Assembly: GCF_001937195.1 (NCBI RefSeq)
Contig: NZ_MSDO01000001.1
Span: 306,186-370,185 of the forward strand
From: Salinicola socius
GTDB taxonomy: Bacteria > Pseudomonadota > Gammaproteobacteria > Pseudomonadales > Halomonadaceae
Direction: 5' to 3'
Length of the DNA stretch: 64,000 nt
Shown: positions 35,212 to 46,631 of the stretch, piece after piece
Position numbering within the stretch: position 1 is the first letter of the stretch
Layout of the letters: the number at the start of each line of letters is the position of its first letter
Translations under genes and position numbers: made by a program
The notes under the pieces: generated by a model
Databases searched by the model: none
Told to the model about the DNA's origin: nothing
What the model saw: the letters and a program-made list of their open reading frames with translations, nothing else

Positions 35212-36411
35212 GTGTCGCCAGCCTCGATCTCTCGTCCCGCGCTACCGGCCTGGCTGTGGCTCGTCGCTTTCGGCCTGGCGGCGATCAACCTGCGTGCACC
35301 GATCGTCGTCATCGGGCCGGTGCTCGATCCGATCATGTCGACGCTCGCCATCGGCGCGGGGACGGCAAGCCTCTTCACCACCGGGATGATTCTCTGTTTC
35401 GGGCTGCTGTCACCGCTGGCGCCGGGCTTCGCCGATCGCGTCGGCCTCGACCGTGCCATCGCCTGCGCGATCACGCTGATCGCCATCGGCGGCGTGCTGC
35501 GCGGTGTCGAGAGCCTGACGGTCATGCTGCTCGGCACGCTGTGCGCGGGGATGGGCATCGCCTTCGGCAACGTGTTCATGCCGAGCCTGGTCAAACGCGA
35601 TCGCGGTGATCGACTCGGCCGCACCATGGGGCTCTATACGGTGATGATGGGCGTCGGCGCCACGATCAGCGCCGGCAGCGCCATTCCGCTGATGAATCTG
35701 TCGGGAAGCTGGTCGACTCCGATCTGGCTGTGGGCCGCCTTCGGTGTCGGTTCCGCCATCGTGTGGTGGCGGGTGGCGCTCTCGCTGGCCCCGGCCGAAC
35801 AGGCATCGAGCCGTCGGCCGCCGATGTCGCGCCTGTTCAGAAGTCCGGTGGCGTGGACATTGACGCTGTTCATGGGCGCCCAGTCGCTCAGCTTCTACAC
35901 CCTGCAGACGTGGGTGCCGGCGGTGGCGATCCAGGCCGGCGTACCCGTGGCGACCGCCGGGATCATGCTGTCGCTGATCAATCTCACCAGTATTCCGGGC
36001 AGCTACGTCGTCGCCCGGCTGGCCTCGCGGCTGACCCATCACAGCCTGCTGGTGCTCGGACTCTGCTCGCTGGTGGCACTGGCGCTGTTCGGCCTGCTGC
36101 TGGCACCCGCCGCCTCGCCGTTGCTGTGGGCGCTGCTGCTGGGCGCCGGTCAGGGCGGCTGCTTCGCCTTCGCGCTGACCATGATCGTGCTGCGTACCCG
36201 ACAGCCCCAGCATGCCGCGATGCTCTCGGGCATGTCCCAGAGCATCGGCTACCTGATGGGCGCCAGCGGTCCACTGCTGTTCGGCGCCCTGCACGGCCTG
36301 AGCGGCGACTGGCAGCTGTCACTGACCTTCCTGATCGTGCTGCTCGCCGGCCAGAGCGTGGCCGGCGTGCTGATCGGCCGGCCCAGGATGGTCAAGCTGG
36401 GAGACGACTGA
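35212..36411 (+). CDS. MFS transporter, CynX/NimT type
   Basis: This 399-residue, twelve-segment protein has the CynX/NimT signatures AINLRAPIVVIGPVLDPI near the start, FGNVFMPSLVKRD after segment 4 and SLSFYTLQTWVPA in segment 7. Members export cyanate-like or nitroimidazole compounds, or unknown drugs. It starts with GTG at 35212, with GAAGGA about 10 nt before. It is divergent from tetR and likely shares its operator. Confidence 0.88.
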   Translation: MSPASISRPALPAWLWLVAFGLAAINLRAPIVVIGPVLDPIMSTLAIGAGTASLFTTGMILCFGLLSPLAPGFADRVGLDRAIACAITLIAIGGVLRGVESLTVMLLGTLCAGMGIAFGNVFMPSLVKRDRGDRLGRTMGLYTVMMGVGATISAGSAIPLMNLSGSWSTPIWLWAAFGVGSAIVWWRVALSLAPAEQASSRRPPMSRLFRSPVAWTLTLFMGAQSLSFYTLQTWVPAVAIQAGVPVATAGIMLSLINLTSIPGSYVVARLASRLTHHSLLVLGLCSLVALALFGLLLAPAASPLLWALLLGAGQGGCFAFALTMIVLRTRQPQHAAMLSGMSQSIGYLMGASGPLLFGALHGLSGDWQLSLTFLIVLLAGQSVAGVLIGRPRMVKLGDD

Positions 36412-36618
36412 CGCATCCAGCCGAGCACGCCATGGTCTTCACATCATTTCTCGCATGCGAATCGAGGGTGACCGCTATCCTCTTTCTCGTAACGATCTCT
36501 GATACGCTTCTAGATTCATGGCGGGCAGAAAAAACAACAAAGCCAACTAGCATCAGCTCATTGACTCCATCGCGGGCCACGATGCGTTAGAATAGAAAAA
36601 ACGCTTGCAGGAGTCGTC

Positions 36619-36777
36619 ATGCCAAACGTATCTCTCAAGGCTAAGCGGGCCTATTTCGCCAAGGTGAAACAGGCCAACTATGCGGCCAGTCTGCGTCTCG
36701 AAGGGATGGACTCGACTATTCCATCCCGCCCCCTGAGCAGTAAGGCGGCTGTTCTGGAAAAATATCGTCAGAATTGA
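36619..36777 (+). CDS. YhfG-like antitoxin of a Fic module
   Basis: This 52-residue, helical, basic protein begins with AGGAG 5 nt before its ATG and ends 3 bp before the fic gene. Length, position and the S24-L-R-L-E28-G29 sequence fit the (S/T)xxxE(G/N) inhibitory motif by which class I Fic antitoxins block ATP binding. It resembles YhfG in having a short RLEG core. It was found by reading the frame upstream of fic. Confidence 0.75.
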   Translation: MPNVSLKAKRAYFAKVKQANYAASLRLEGMDSTIPSRPLSSKAAVLEKYRQN

Positions 36778-36780
36778 TCC

Positions 36781-37392
36781 GTGGATAAGTACGGCGCCGG
36801 TCAGGATCCCTATTGCTATGAGGGGACCACCATACTCAGGAACTTACTGGGCATTGGGGATGACCCGACACTGGAAGCCGCGGAGCGCGAACTGACGGTT
36901 CTCGCAGCAGAGACTATTCAGTTCGCCCCACCACCTTACGACCTCGGTTATTTAAAGCGCCTTCATCATCAGCTATTTGCCGATCTTTACCCCTGGGCCG
37001 GTGAGCTCCGAACCATCGACATCACCAAAGGCGAGACTCGCTTCTGCAACGTACAGCGCATCGAACCCGAGGCTGGCAAGCTCTTCACTCGCCTGGCCCA
37101 GGAACAGGAATTCACCAACCTTTCTCGCGGCCCACTGGTCAGCGCCATCGCTGAGTTCTATGGCGATTTGAACGTCATTCACCCCTTCAGAGAAGGCAAC
37201 GGTCGAGCTCAGCGCCTCCTTTTCGAGCATCTTGTCATCAATGTCGGCTACGAAATTTCATGGGATGGAATCCAGCGTGAGGAGTGGCTGCACGCCAATA
37301 TCGCTGCCTACCATTGCGACTACGAGGCCATGACTATCATCTTCGATAAATGCATCGGTCGGCCACTGGATGAATTGCCTCCCGATCCATGA
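36781..37392 (+). CDS. fic: Fic family protein adenylyltransferase (toxin)
   Basis: This 203-residue protein has the full catalytic motif HPFREGNGRAQR (H134-R145) of active AMP-transferases, and the flap region before it (LRTIDITKGETRFCN). No N- or C-terminal inhibitory helix with S/TxxxEG is seen in Fic itself; the partner at 36619 has it. The GTG at 36781 follows the antitoxin stop by 3 bp, giving antitoxin-first order. E. coli Fic is of the same type. Base composition is somewhat lower in GC than neighbouring genes, compatible with horizontal mobility. Confidence 0.88.
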   Translation: MDKYGAGQDPYCYEGTTILRNLLGIGDDPTLEAAERELTVLAAETIQFAPPPYDLGYLKRLHHQLFADLYPWAGELRTIDITKGETRFCNVQRIEPEAGKLFTRLAQEQEFTNLSRGPLVSAIAEFYGDLNVIHPFREGNGRAQRLLFEHLVINVGYEISWDGIQREEWLHANIAAYHCDYEAMTIIFDKCIGRPLDELPPDP

Positions 37393-37512
37393 GGTTTTTT
37401 GCCAGTCTGCGGTTTGACCGCTTTGCAGTGAAGCTGACGAGCCCCGGGCGCCGGCTGGCATCGAGCGCCGACCTCGAGAAGTTTTCTCCCGACTCGATCA
37501 CCGAGGACCGAT

Positions 37513-37968
37513 ATGGACTGGAACGTGGCTTATGTCTGGCTGGCCGTCGCGCTGCTGCTGGGGCTGGCGGAGCTGGCCTCCGGCGCGCTGGTATTGCTGG
37601 CGCTGGCGATCGCCGCCGCCACCGCAGCGCTGCTGGCCTGGCTGGGCGCTTCATTGACCTGGCAACTGATCGGCCTGGGGCTCGTCGCCGGGGTGCTGCT
37701 GCCGGTGGTCATCCGGGTGATCCGCCCCCGATTCTCACCGCCGGGCGTCGACTACGGCACCACTGGCACCGGCGTCGAGAAGGGCAACGAGTACCGCACG
37801 CTCAAGCGCGATTTCGATGGCGCCAGCGGCCTCAAGATCAATGGCGATTTCTATCGACTGAGAGTTGCCGACACCGACACGACCGAGCTGCCACTGGGCA
37901 GCCCGGTCATCTTTCAGCATTTCGACGGCACCGAGGCCATCGTCACGCTGAAGCGCCCAACGGAGTGA
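37513..37968 (+). CDS. NfeD family membrane protein
   Basis: This 151-residue protein has an N-terminal pair or triplet of membrane segments (residues 5-70) and a C-terminal OB-fold (VEKGNEYRTLKRDFDGASGLKINGDFYRLRV...). NfeD proteins pair with SPFH/band 7 proteins encoded next door, as here. GAGGA lies 6 nt before the ATG. Together they are thought to organise membrane microdomains or protein quality control. Confidence 0.88.
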   Translation: MDWNVAYVWLAVALLLGLAELASGALVLLALAIAAATAALLAWLGASLTWQLIGLGLVAGVLLPVVIRVIRPRFSPPGVDYGTTGTGVEKGNEYRTLKRDFDGASGLKINGDFYRLRVADTDTTELPLGSPVIFQHFDGTEAIVTLKRPTE

Positions 37969-37973
37969 CCAAC

Positions 37974-39023
37974 ATGGATTTTCTTGCCAGCCCGGGTCTG
38001 ATCATCAGCCTGATCATCGTCGCCATCGGCGTGCTGCTCATCGTCAAGGGGCTGGTGATCGTTCGCCAGTCTGAGGTGATGGTCGTGGAGCGCCTGGGGT
38101 CGTTCAATCGGCTGCTCGAGAGCGGGATCAACTTCATCATTCCGTTCATCGAGCAGCCTCGCGCCATCAGCATGATCCGCTATCGCAAGCAGGGCGAAGA
38201 GTACTATCCCATCGCCACCGACGAGATCCGCATCGACCGCCGAGAGACGGTAATGGATTTTCCCGGCCAGCCGGTTGTGACCACCGACAACGTGACGGTC
38301 ACGATCAATGGCGCGCTCTACTATCAGATCATCGACCCCAAGCGGGCCGTCTACGAAGTCGCCAACATGAGCCAGGCCGTCGAGGTGCTGGCCAAGACCA
38401 CGCTGCGTTCGGTGGTGGGCAAGATGGAGCTGGACAAGCTGTTCGAGTCGCGTGCCGAGGTCAACAACGCGATCCAGTCCGCCATGGAGGAGCCTGCATC
38501 CAAGTGGGGCGTCAAGATCTCCCGTGTCGAGGTGCAGGACATCGCCATGCCCGAGGAGGTCGAAAGTGCCATGCGCCTGCAGATGGCCGCCGAGCGTAAA
38601 CGACGCGCGACGGTAACCGAAGCCGAGGGCGAGAAATCCGCCGCCATCGCCATGGCGCAGGGCCAGCGCGAGTCGTCGATTCTCAACGCCGAAGGCGACA
38701 AGCAGTCCGCGATCCTGCGTGCTCAGGGCGAGCAGGAATCGATCAAGCTGGTGCTCAATGCCATCGGCGAGAACGAAGAGAACAAGCGAACCGTGGTGGG
38801 CTATCTGCTCGGCCAGAGCTACATCAAGGCGCTGCCGACCATGGCCAAGGATGGCGAGCGCGTGTTCATCCCCTACGAGTCTTCCGCCCTGCTCGGCAGC
38901 ATGGGCATGTTCCGGGAACTGGCCGGCTCGCCGGAAGACACCGTCAGTCAGCACCTCAAGACGCGTCACGACTCCTCGAACCTGCGCAGCGGCATGGTCG
39001 GCGGGGCTGCGGGCCAAGGCTGA
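37974..39023 (+). CDS. SPFH/band 7 family protein (QmcA-like)
   Basis: This 349-residue protein has one N-terminal membrane segment (LIISLIIVAIGVLLIVKG), the SPFH domain (VRQSEVMVVERLGSFNRLLESGINFIIPFIEQ, VTTDNVTVTINGALYYQIID) and a long coiled coil rich in Ala, Glu and Gln (AESERKRRATVTEAEGEKSA-like repeats). It oligomerises on the inner membrane and, in E. coli QmcA, associates with FtsH. The upstream NfeD partner ends 5 bp before. The frame is open upstream inside the NfeD gene, but similarity starts at 37974. Confidence 0.9.
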   Translation: MDFLASPGLIISLIIVAIGVLLIVKGLVIVRQSEVMVVERLGSFNRLLESGINFIIPFIEQPRAISMIRYRKQGEEYYPIATDEIRIDRRETVMDFPGQPVVTTDNVTVTINGALYYQIIDPKRAVYEVANMSQAVEVLAKTTLRSVVGKMELDKLFESRAEVNNAIQSAMEEPASKWGVKISRVEVQDIAMPEEVESAMRLQMAAERKRRATVTEAEGEKSAAIAMAQGQRESSILNAEGDKQSAILRAQGEQESIKLVLNAIGENEENKRTVVGYLLGQSYIKALPTMAKDGERVFIPYESSALLGSMGMFRELAGSPEDTVSQHLKTRHDSSNLRSGMVGGAAGQG

Positions 39024-39032
39024 CCGGCCGGT

Positions 39033-40400
39033 TTACGCCCCCATCTGAAACGGATAGACGTTGCCGATGCCCAGCAGCCGGGTCAGTTCGTCGAGCGCCG
39101 TGAGCGTCTCGTCGGCTAGCCGGGGATCGGCCAGGTCGTCCGGGGTCAGGCTGTCGCGATAGTGGCGCTCGACCCAGCCCACCAGATCGGCATAGAGCGC
39201 GTCATTGAGCAGCACCCGGCCGCTCAGCGCCTGGCGTTCCGCCGCCGAGAGCACCACGCGCAGACGCAGGCAGGCCGGGCCGCCGCCGTTGCGCATGCTC
39301 TGCTTGACGTCCTTGACCGTGACGTCGCTGATCGGGTTGTAGCCCGCCAGCAGCAGATCCTGAACCGTGCGCCAGACCGTCTCGTTCTCCTGACACTCCC
39401 CCGGCACCACCAGCGTCATGCTGCCATCCGGATTCGACAACAGCTGCGAGTTGAACAGATAGGTCGAGACCGCGTCCTCGAGGCTGATCGCCTCGCTCGG
39501 CACCCGCACCGGGATCAGTGGCGAGGCCATCCGGGCGCGCAGCGCCTCCAGCGTCTTCTCCTCGTCGAGAAACGCCATCTCGTGGTAGAGCAGCACCGGC
39601 CCGTTGCCCACCGCGATCACGTCGTTGTGGAACACGCCGGCATCGATGGCATCCGGATGCTGCTGGGCGAACACGAGTTGGGAATCCTCGAGCCCATGCT
39701 GGCGCGCGATCGCCTGACTCGCCTCCAGTGTCTGGCGAGCCGGGTAGCGCCTGGGGCCACGCTCGCCGCCGAAGGCCTGACGCCCGTAGACGAACAGGTG
39801 CACGCCGGGCTCCCGATGATCGCCGCACAGGCGGGTATGGTTGGCCGCGCCCTCGTCGGAGAACGCCGGCGTCGCCGGTAGTACGCCATGATGGGCGAAA
39901 TGACGCTCGTCACGGAAAATCGACGCCAGCACGCGGCCTGTGGTCTCCGGTTCGAGATAGCGGTGAAAGCTGGACTGCAGATTGGCCGGCGTGAAGTGCA
40001 CGCGCCCGTCCGAGGCATCGAGGCTCGGGGTGATGGTGGCGGCATTGGCCGTCCACATCGACGAGGCCGAACACACCGCTCGCAGAATCTGAGGCGCCTC
40101 TTCCGCGGCACGGGCCAGCACCCGGGAGTTGTCGCCATGAAAACCCAACGCCCGCAACGCGCCCAGATCCGGGCGCTGCTGTGGCGGCAGCACGCCCTGG
40201 GCGTAGCCGGCATCCATCAGCGACTTCATCTTGGCCAGCCCCTGCAGCGCAGCCTCGCGCGGATTGGAGGCAAGCCCGCCATGGCGCATCGAGGCCACGT
40301 TGCCGTGCGCCAACCCGGCATAGTTATGGGTCGGCCCGACCAGGCCGTCGAAGTTGACCTCGCGAATGTCCGGCGCGTCAGCGTTGATCGTGTCGCTCAT
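39033..40400 (-). CDS. astB: N-succinylarginine dihydrolase
   Basis: This 455-residue enzyme converts N2-succinylarginine to N2-succinylornithine, CO2 and two ammonia in arginine catabolism. The N-terminus ([22 protein letters not shown]), the [10 protein letters not shown] catalytic His region and the C-terminal [11 protein letters not shown] with the nucleophilic Cys are intact. It is the last gene of aruCFGDB in the window; its stop lies 9 bp from the convergent SPFH gene, so no room remains for astE. Confidence 0.94.
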   Translation of the reverse strand: MSDTINADAPDIREVNFDGLVGPTHNYAGLAHGNVASMRHGGLASNPREAALQGLAKMKSLMDAGYAQGVLPPQQRPDLGALRALGFHGDNSRVLARAAEEAPQILRAVCSASSMWTANAATITPSLDASDGRVHFTPANLQSSFHRYLEPETTGRVLASIFRDERHFAHHGVLPATPAFSDEGAANHTRLCGDHREPGVHLFVYGRQAFGGERGPRRYPARQTLEASQAIARQHGLEDSQLVFAQQHPDAIDAGVFHNDVIAVGNGPVLLYHEMAFLDEEKTLEALRARMASPLIPVRVPSEAISLEDAVSTYLFNSQLLSNPDGSMTLVVPGECQENETVWRTVQDLLLAGYNPISDVTVKDVKQSMRNGGGPACLRLRVVLSAAERQALSGRVLLNDALYADLVGWVERHYRDSLTPDDLADPRLADETLTALDELTRLLGIGNVYPFQMGA

Positions 40401-40425
40401 GATGTGACTCCACTGAGGGCATGGC

Positions 40426-41895
40426 TCATAGCTGGATGCCGGGCGGCAGCTCCGCCGGCATCGTCAGCGTATCGGCCTCCATCGAGGCGACCGGATAGGC
40501 GCAGTAGTCCGCCGCGTAGTAGGCGCTGGGGCGATGATTGCCGCTGTCGCCGATGCCGCCGAACGGTGCATCGCCGGAAGCGCCGGTGGTCTGACGGTTC
40601 CAGTTGACGATGCCGGCGCGAATTCGCAGCAGGAAGTCGTCCCAGTCGACCTGATCTCCGCCGATCAGGCCGGCAGAAAGTCCGTAGCGGGTATCGTTGG
40701 CCAGTTCGATCGCCTCGTCCCAGCTCTGGTAACGATGAACCTTGAGCAGCGGCCCGAAGTGCTCCTCGTCCGGCACCTCGCAGCCGGTGACGTCGACCAG
40801 CCCCGGCGACAGCAGACTGGTCCCCGCCTGCAGCGACTGCATCCGCACCAGCACCCGCCCGCCTCGCGCTTCGAGGTCGCGCTGCGCTTCGAGCAAACCC
40901 TCGGCCGCCTGCGGGCTGACCAGCCCGGCATAGAACGGTGCCGGCTCGCTGAACGGCTCGGCGACGCGCAGCTCGGTCAGCGTGCGCGTCAGTTTCTCGA
41001 TCAATTGATCGCCGGACTCACCCATCGGCACGATCAGGCGACGGGCACAGGTGCAGCGCTGACCGCCGGAGAGAAACGCCGACTGGATGACGGTCAGCAC
41101 CGCCGCGTCGAGATCGCGCACGTCCTTGACCACCAGCGGATTGTTGCCGCCCAGCTCCAGCGCCAGGATCTTGCCCACCTGGCCGCCGAACTGGCGGTGC
41201 AAAAGCCCGCCGACCTTGGCGCTGCCGGTAAACAGCAGGCCATCGATATCGGCGTTGCCCGCCAGCGCCTGCCCCACTTCCGCCGCGCCCTGGACCAGGT
41301 CGATCACGCCGGCAGGCAGGCCCGCCCGCTCCCAGCACTGCAGTGTCAGATCGGCGGTCATCGGGGTCTGCTCGCTGGGCTTGAACACCACGCAATTGCC
41401 CGCCAGCAGCGCCGGCACGATATGCCCGTTGGGCAGATGCCCCGGGAAGTTGTAGGGGCCGAAAACCGCCAGAACACCGTGCGGGCGATGGCGCAGCACG
41501 GCGCGCGTGCCGCCCGCGTCCCGGGCTCGCTCGCCGGTGCGTTCGTGATAGGCGGTGAGCGAGATTGCCACCTTGCCGATCATTGCGCCCACTTCGGTGC
41601 GCGCTTCCCAGATCGGCTTGCCGGTCTCAAAGGCGATGCTCTGGGCCAGCGGCTCGCGATTGGCCTCGAGCTCGTCGCGGAAGCGTTCGACGATGGCCTG
41701 ACGTTCGGCAAAGGGTCGTCGCGCCCAGCCAGGAAACACACGCCGTGCAGCCGAGATCGCCTCGTCGACCTGCTCGGGCGAAGCCGCCGCCGCCTGCCAT
41801 AACACGGCACCCGAGACCGGATCTCGCTTGTCAAAGCGCGCGGCGGCGCCGTCGGTCCAGCGCCCGTCGATCAGCAACTGTTGCTTGGCGTGCAT
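40426..41895 (-). CDS. astD: Succinylglutamic semialdehyde dehydrogenase
   Basis: This 489-residue NAD-dependent aldehyde dehydrogenase oxidises N-succinylglutamate 5-semialdehyde to N-succinylglutamate. The catalytic Glu ([13 protein letters not shown]) and Cys ([13 protein letters not shown]) are present; the start ([10 protein letters not shown]) and [14 protein letters not shown] are typical of AstD. AGGAG precedes the ATG. A terminator-like hairpin lies between it and aruG. Confidence 0.93.
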   Translation of the reverse strand: MHAKQQLLIDGRWTDGAAARFDKRDPVSGAVLWQAAAASPEQVDEAISAARRVFPGWARRPFAERQAIVERFRDELEANREPLAQSIAFETGKPIWEARTEVGAMIGKVAISLTAYHERTGERARDAGGTRAVLRHRPHGVLAVFGPYNFPGHLPNGHIVPALLAGNCVVFKPSEQTPMTADLTLQCWERAGLPAGVIDLVQGAAEVGQALAGNADIDGLLFTGSAKVGGLLHRQFGGQVGKILALELGGNNPLVVKDVRDLDAAVLTVIQSAFLSGGQRCTCARRLIVPMGESGDQLIEKLTRTLTELRVAEPFSEPAPFYAGLVSPQAAEGLLEAQRDLEARGGRVLVRMQSLQAGTSLLSPGLVDVTGCEVPDEEHFGPLLKVHRYQSWDEAIELANDTRYGLSAGLIGGDQVDWDDFLLRIRAGIVNWNRQTTGASGDAPFGGIGDSGNHRPSAYYAADYCAYPVASMEADTLTMPAELPPGIQL

Positions 41896-41916
41896 ACATC
41901 ACTCCTGATGGTTCTG

Positions 41917-41947
41917 AAAAAGGGGGCGGCCCCGCGTCACCGGGGCC
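41917..41947 (-). terminator. Terminator-like hairpin within the aru operon
   Basis: On the minus strand GGCCCC (41947-41942) pairs with GGGGCC (41933-41928), and is followed by GCCCCC then TTTTT (41921-41917). It is in the 104-bp gap between aruG and astD, so it could reduce expression of astD-astB relative to aruCFG. Overlapping alternative pairings exist in the same stretch. Confidence 0.55.
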
Positions 41948-41999
41948 CTCGAACGGGCCGGTTTTTGTAAGGGCGGCTCCGAATGCGTCCTTGCACGGG

Positions 42000-43018
42000 T
42001 CAGGACTCGAGCACCCGCAGCGCATCGCCGCTGGTCACGCCCAGCCGCTCGGCTTCCACGGTGGTGAGCGCGATCACGCCGTCCTCGCTGGGGCCACGGC
42101 CGATCCAGCTGCAGCGGAAGTCGCTCATGCCAGTGGTCGCGGCCATCCAGCCGGGGCGTTCGGGCTGGGCGAGAGAGTCGCCACTGACTTCCACCGTGAC
42201 GCAGGACGAGTGGCGAATGGCGCGAACGTCGTCGATGTAGGCCTCGACCGTCGGGCCGCCATCGAAGATGTCGATATAGCCTTCCCAGCGCAGCCCTTCC
42301 TTCTTGAGCATCTCCAGCGCGGGGCGGGTGTGCTCGTGGACCTGGCCGATGCACTCCCTTGCCGCCTGCGGCAGAAACGGCGTGTAGATCGGATACTTCG
42401 GCATCAGCTCGCCGATGAAACTCTTCTGCCCCAGCCCGGTGAGCTGATCGGCCTGCTTGAACTCCATCGGGAAGAAATGACTGCCGAGACTTTCCCAGAA
42501 CGGACTGACGCCGTCCGGGCTGAACACGCCGCGCATTTCCGCCAGCACCTTGGCCGGGAAACACTCGCGAAATTCCGCCATGAACAGCCAGCGCGCCTTG
42601 GAGAGCAACGTGCCGTTGCGATCGCGGCGATAGGCCGGGCGCAGGAACAGCGAAGCGACTTCGGCGTCGCCGGTATGATCGGAGCTCAAAAACAGCGTAT
42701 CGATGGTGCGATGCAGATCGAGCTGAACCGAGGAGTGAGCCAACTTGCCGACACGGTAGTGATAGAACGGCGTCTCGCGACCGACCTCGGCCTCGATCGC
42801 GCAGCACCCTGCCAGTTCACCGCTCTGCTCGTCCTCGAGCACGAAGAAGTAGAGTCGTTCCTGTTCGGGAACGCGGCCTTCGAAAGCCGCCACCGCGTTG
42901 GCGATCTTGGCCGCCAGAAACTCGCGGCTATTCGGCAACGAGGTGAAACCGACACCGGTCTCCTGGGCCAAGGCCTGCAGTTCGTCGATATCGTGATGCC
43001 CAATGGGTCGCAGGCGCA

Positions 43019-43019
<1 letters not shown>
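42000..43019 (-). CDS. aruG: Arginine N-succinyltransferase, second (beta) subunit
   Basis: This 339-residue protein belongs to the AstA family that transfers succinyl from succinyl-CoA to arginine or ornithine. Recognised segments: MRLRPIGHHDIDELQALAQETGVGFTSLP, the acyl-CoA region LFLRPAYRRDRNGTLLSKARW, and the C-terminal DFRCSWIGRG. It overlaps the aruF stop (TAATG), as expected for two subunits of one heteromeric enzyme as in Pseudomonas. Enzymes with a single AstA have only one gene; here both are present. Confidence 0.92.
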
Positions 43020-45495
<2,476 letters not shown>

Positions 45496-45596
45496 CTAAT
45501 TGAATCAGTGTACCTCTGCGACTTTCGTCGAGGCCACGATGCATTCTCGATTCACGCCAGTGTGACTACATTGGCCCAAGGAGAGGGAGATACCCG

Positions 45597-46391
45597 ATGA
45601 AAATCGATCTGACCGGCAAGACCGCCATCGTCACCGGCTCCACCGCCGGCATCGGACTGGCCATCGCCCAGGGGCTGGCCAATGCCGGCGCAGCAGTCAC
45701 CGTGACCGGGCGCACCCAGGCGCGCGTGGATGAGGCCATCGCCACGCTCGAGCAGAAGATTCCGGGGGCAAGCGTGGATGGCGTCGCGGCGGACCTGGGT
45801 AGCGCCGAGGGATGTCAGACGCTGATCGAGGCCAAGCCTTCCTGCGATATCCTGATCAACAACGTCGGCATCTTCGGACCCAAGGATTTCTTCGAGATCC
45901 CCGATGAGGAGTGGCAGCAGTTCTTCGACGTCAACGTGATGAGCGCCGTGCGCCTGTCGCGTCACTACGCCCAGGGGATGAAAGCGCGCGACTGGGGCCG
46001 GATCCAGTTCCTCTCCAGCGAATCGGCGCTCAACATCCCGGCGGAAATGGTCCATTACGGCATGACCAAAAGCGCCGTGCAGTCGATCTCGCGCGGGCTG
46101 GCCAAGGTTCTGGCGGGCACCCAGGTCACGGTCAACGCCGTGCTTCCCGGGCCGACCAAATCCGAAGGCGTGGGCAAGATGATTGCCGACATCGCCAGAC
46201 AGCAGGGCATCAGCGAAGTCGAGGCGGAAGCCAACTTCGTCAAGGAGAACCGGCCGTCTTCGATCATTCAGCGCGTGGCCGAGGTCGAGGAAGTCGCCAA
46301 CCTCAGCGTCTACCTGGCCTCGCCCCAGGCCAGCGCCACCACCGGCGCGGCAATGCGAGTCGAAGGCGGCATCGTCGATACCATGGCCTGA
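45597..46391 (+). CDS. SDR family oxidoreductase
   Basis: This 264-residue classical SDR has TGSTAGIG (residues 14-21), LINNVGIFG, the Ser in FLSSESAL and the YGMTK catalytic pair. Its C-terminal end (ATTGAAMRVEGGIVDTMA) is full length. The long insert between residues 190 and 225 (MIADIARQQGISEVEAEANFVKENRPSS) resembles a subgroup often annotated as oxidoreductase of unknown substrate. AAGGAGAGGG precedes the ATG. Confidence 0.9.
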   Translation: MKIDLTGKTAIVTGSTAGIGLAIAQGLANAGAAVTVTGRTQARVDEAIATLEQKIPGASVDGVAADLGSAEGCQTLIEAKPSCDILINNVGIFGPKDFFEIPDEEWQQFFDVNVMSAVRLSRHYAQGMKARDWGRIQFLSSESALNIPAEMVHYGMTKSAVQSISRGLAKVLAGTQVTVNAVLPGPTKSEGVGKMIADIARQQGISEVEAEANFVKENRPSSIIQRVAEVEEVANLSVYLASPQASATTGAAMRVEGGIVDTMA

Positions 46392-46429
46392 AACCGCTTT
46401 GGTAAACTGGCTACGCTCGGTCAGACGTT

Positions 46430-46519
46430 GTTGAAAATCGGCTCGGGATACTCATTTACCCCGGTAAATTCCGTGCCCTCGCCAATTTTCGCCTAGCCTG
46501 ACCATCGCTCGCCAAGTTT
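46430..46519. repeat. Dispersed palindromic intergenic element, copy B
   Basis: This aligns, in opposite orientation, with the interior of the element at 18752-18890: the CTCATTTACC..GGTAAA hairpin and the CCATCGCTCGCC segment near the end are shared, with roughly two thirds identity over about 90 bp by eye. The outer 16-bp arms are not preserved, though a GCTACGCTCGGTCAGAC segment stands at the left. It lies between the SDR stop and the terminator at 46549. Confidence 0.75.
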
Positions 46520-46548
46520 CCCATTATCGATTTGGCTGCCAAAGAAAC

Positions 46549-46581
46549 GCGCCGCTAGCCTTAAGGCCAGCGGCGCTTTTT
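46549..46581 (+). terminator. Strong terminator between convergent SDR and fabF genes
   Basis: GCGCCGCTAGCC (46549-46560) pairs with GGCCAGCGGCGC (46565-46576) with one mismatch or wobble and a TTAA loop, followed by TTTTT. It can end the plus-strand SDR transcript and possibly, with a weaker U-tract, the minus-strand fabF transcript. Confidence 0.85.
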
Positions 46582-46631
46582 ATGTCCGGGTAGGCTCAGG
46601 CGGTGCCGAGCGCACCCCGTTTCAGTCGGTT

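Noticed and set aside
36561..36593. Sigma-70 promoter (TTGACT and TAGAAT) before the YhfG/Fic module
   Set aside because: The spacer is 21 bp, too long for a normal promoter, so I did not list it.
37389..37973. Long plus-strand frame in phase with the SPFH gene upstream of its ATG
   Set aside because: It runs through the nfeD gene in another frame; family similarity starts only at 37974 and GC-rich DNA often leaves such frames open.
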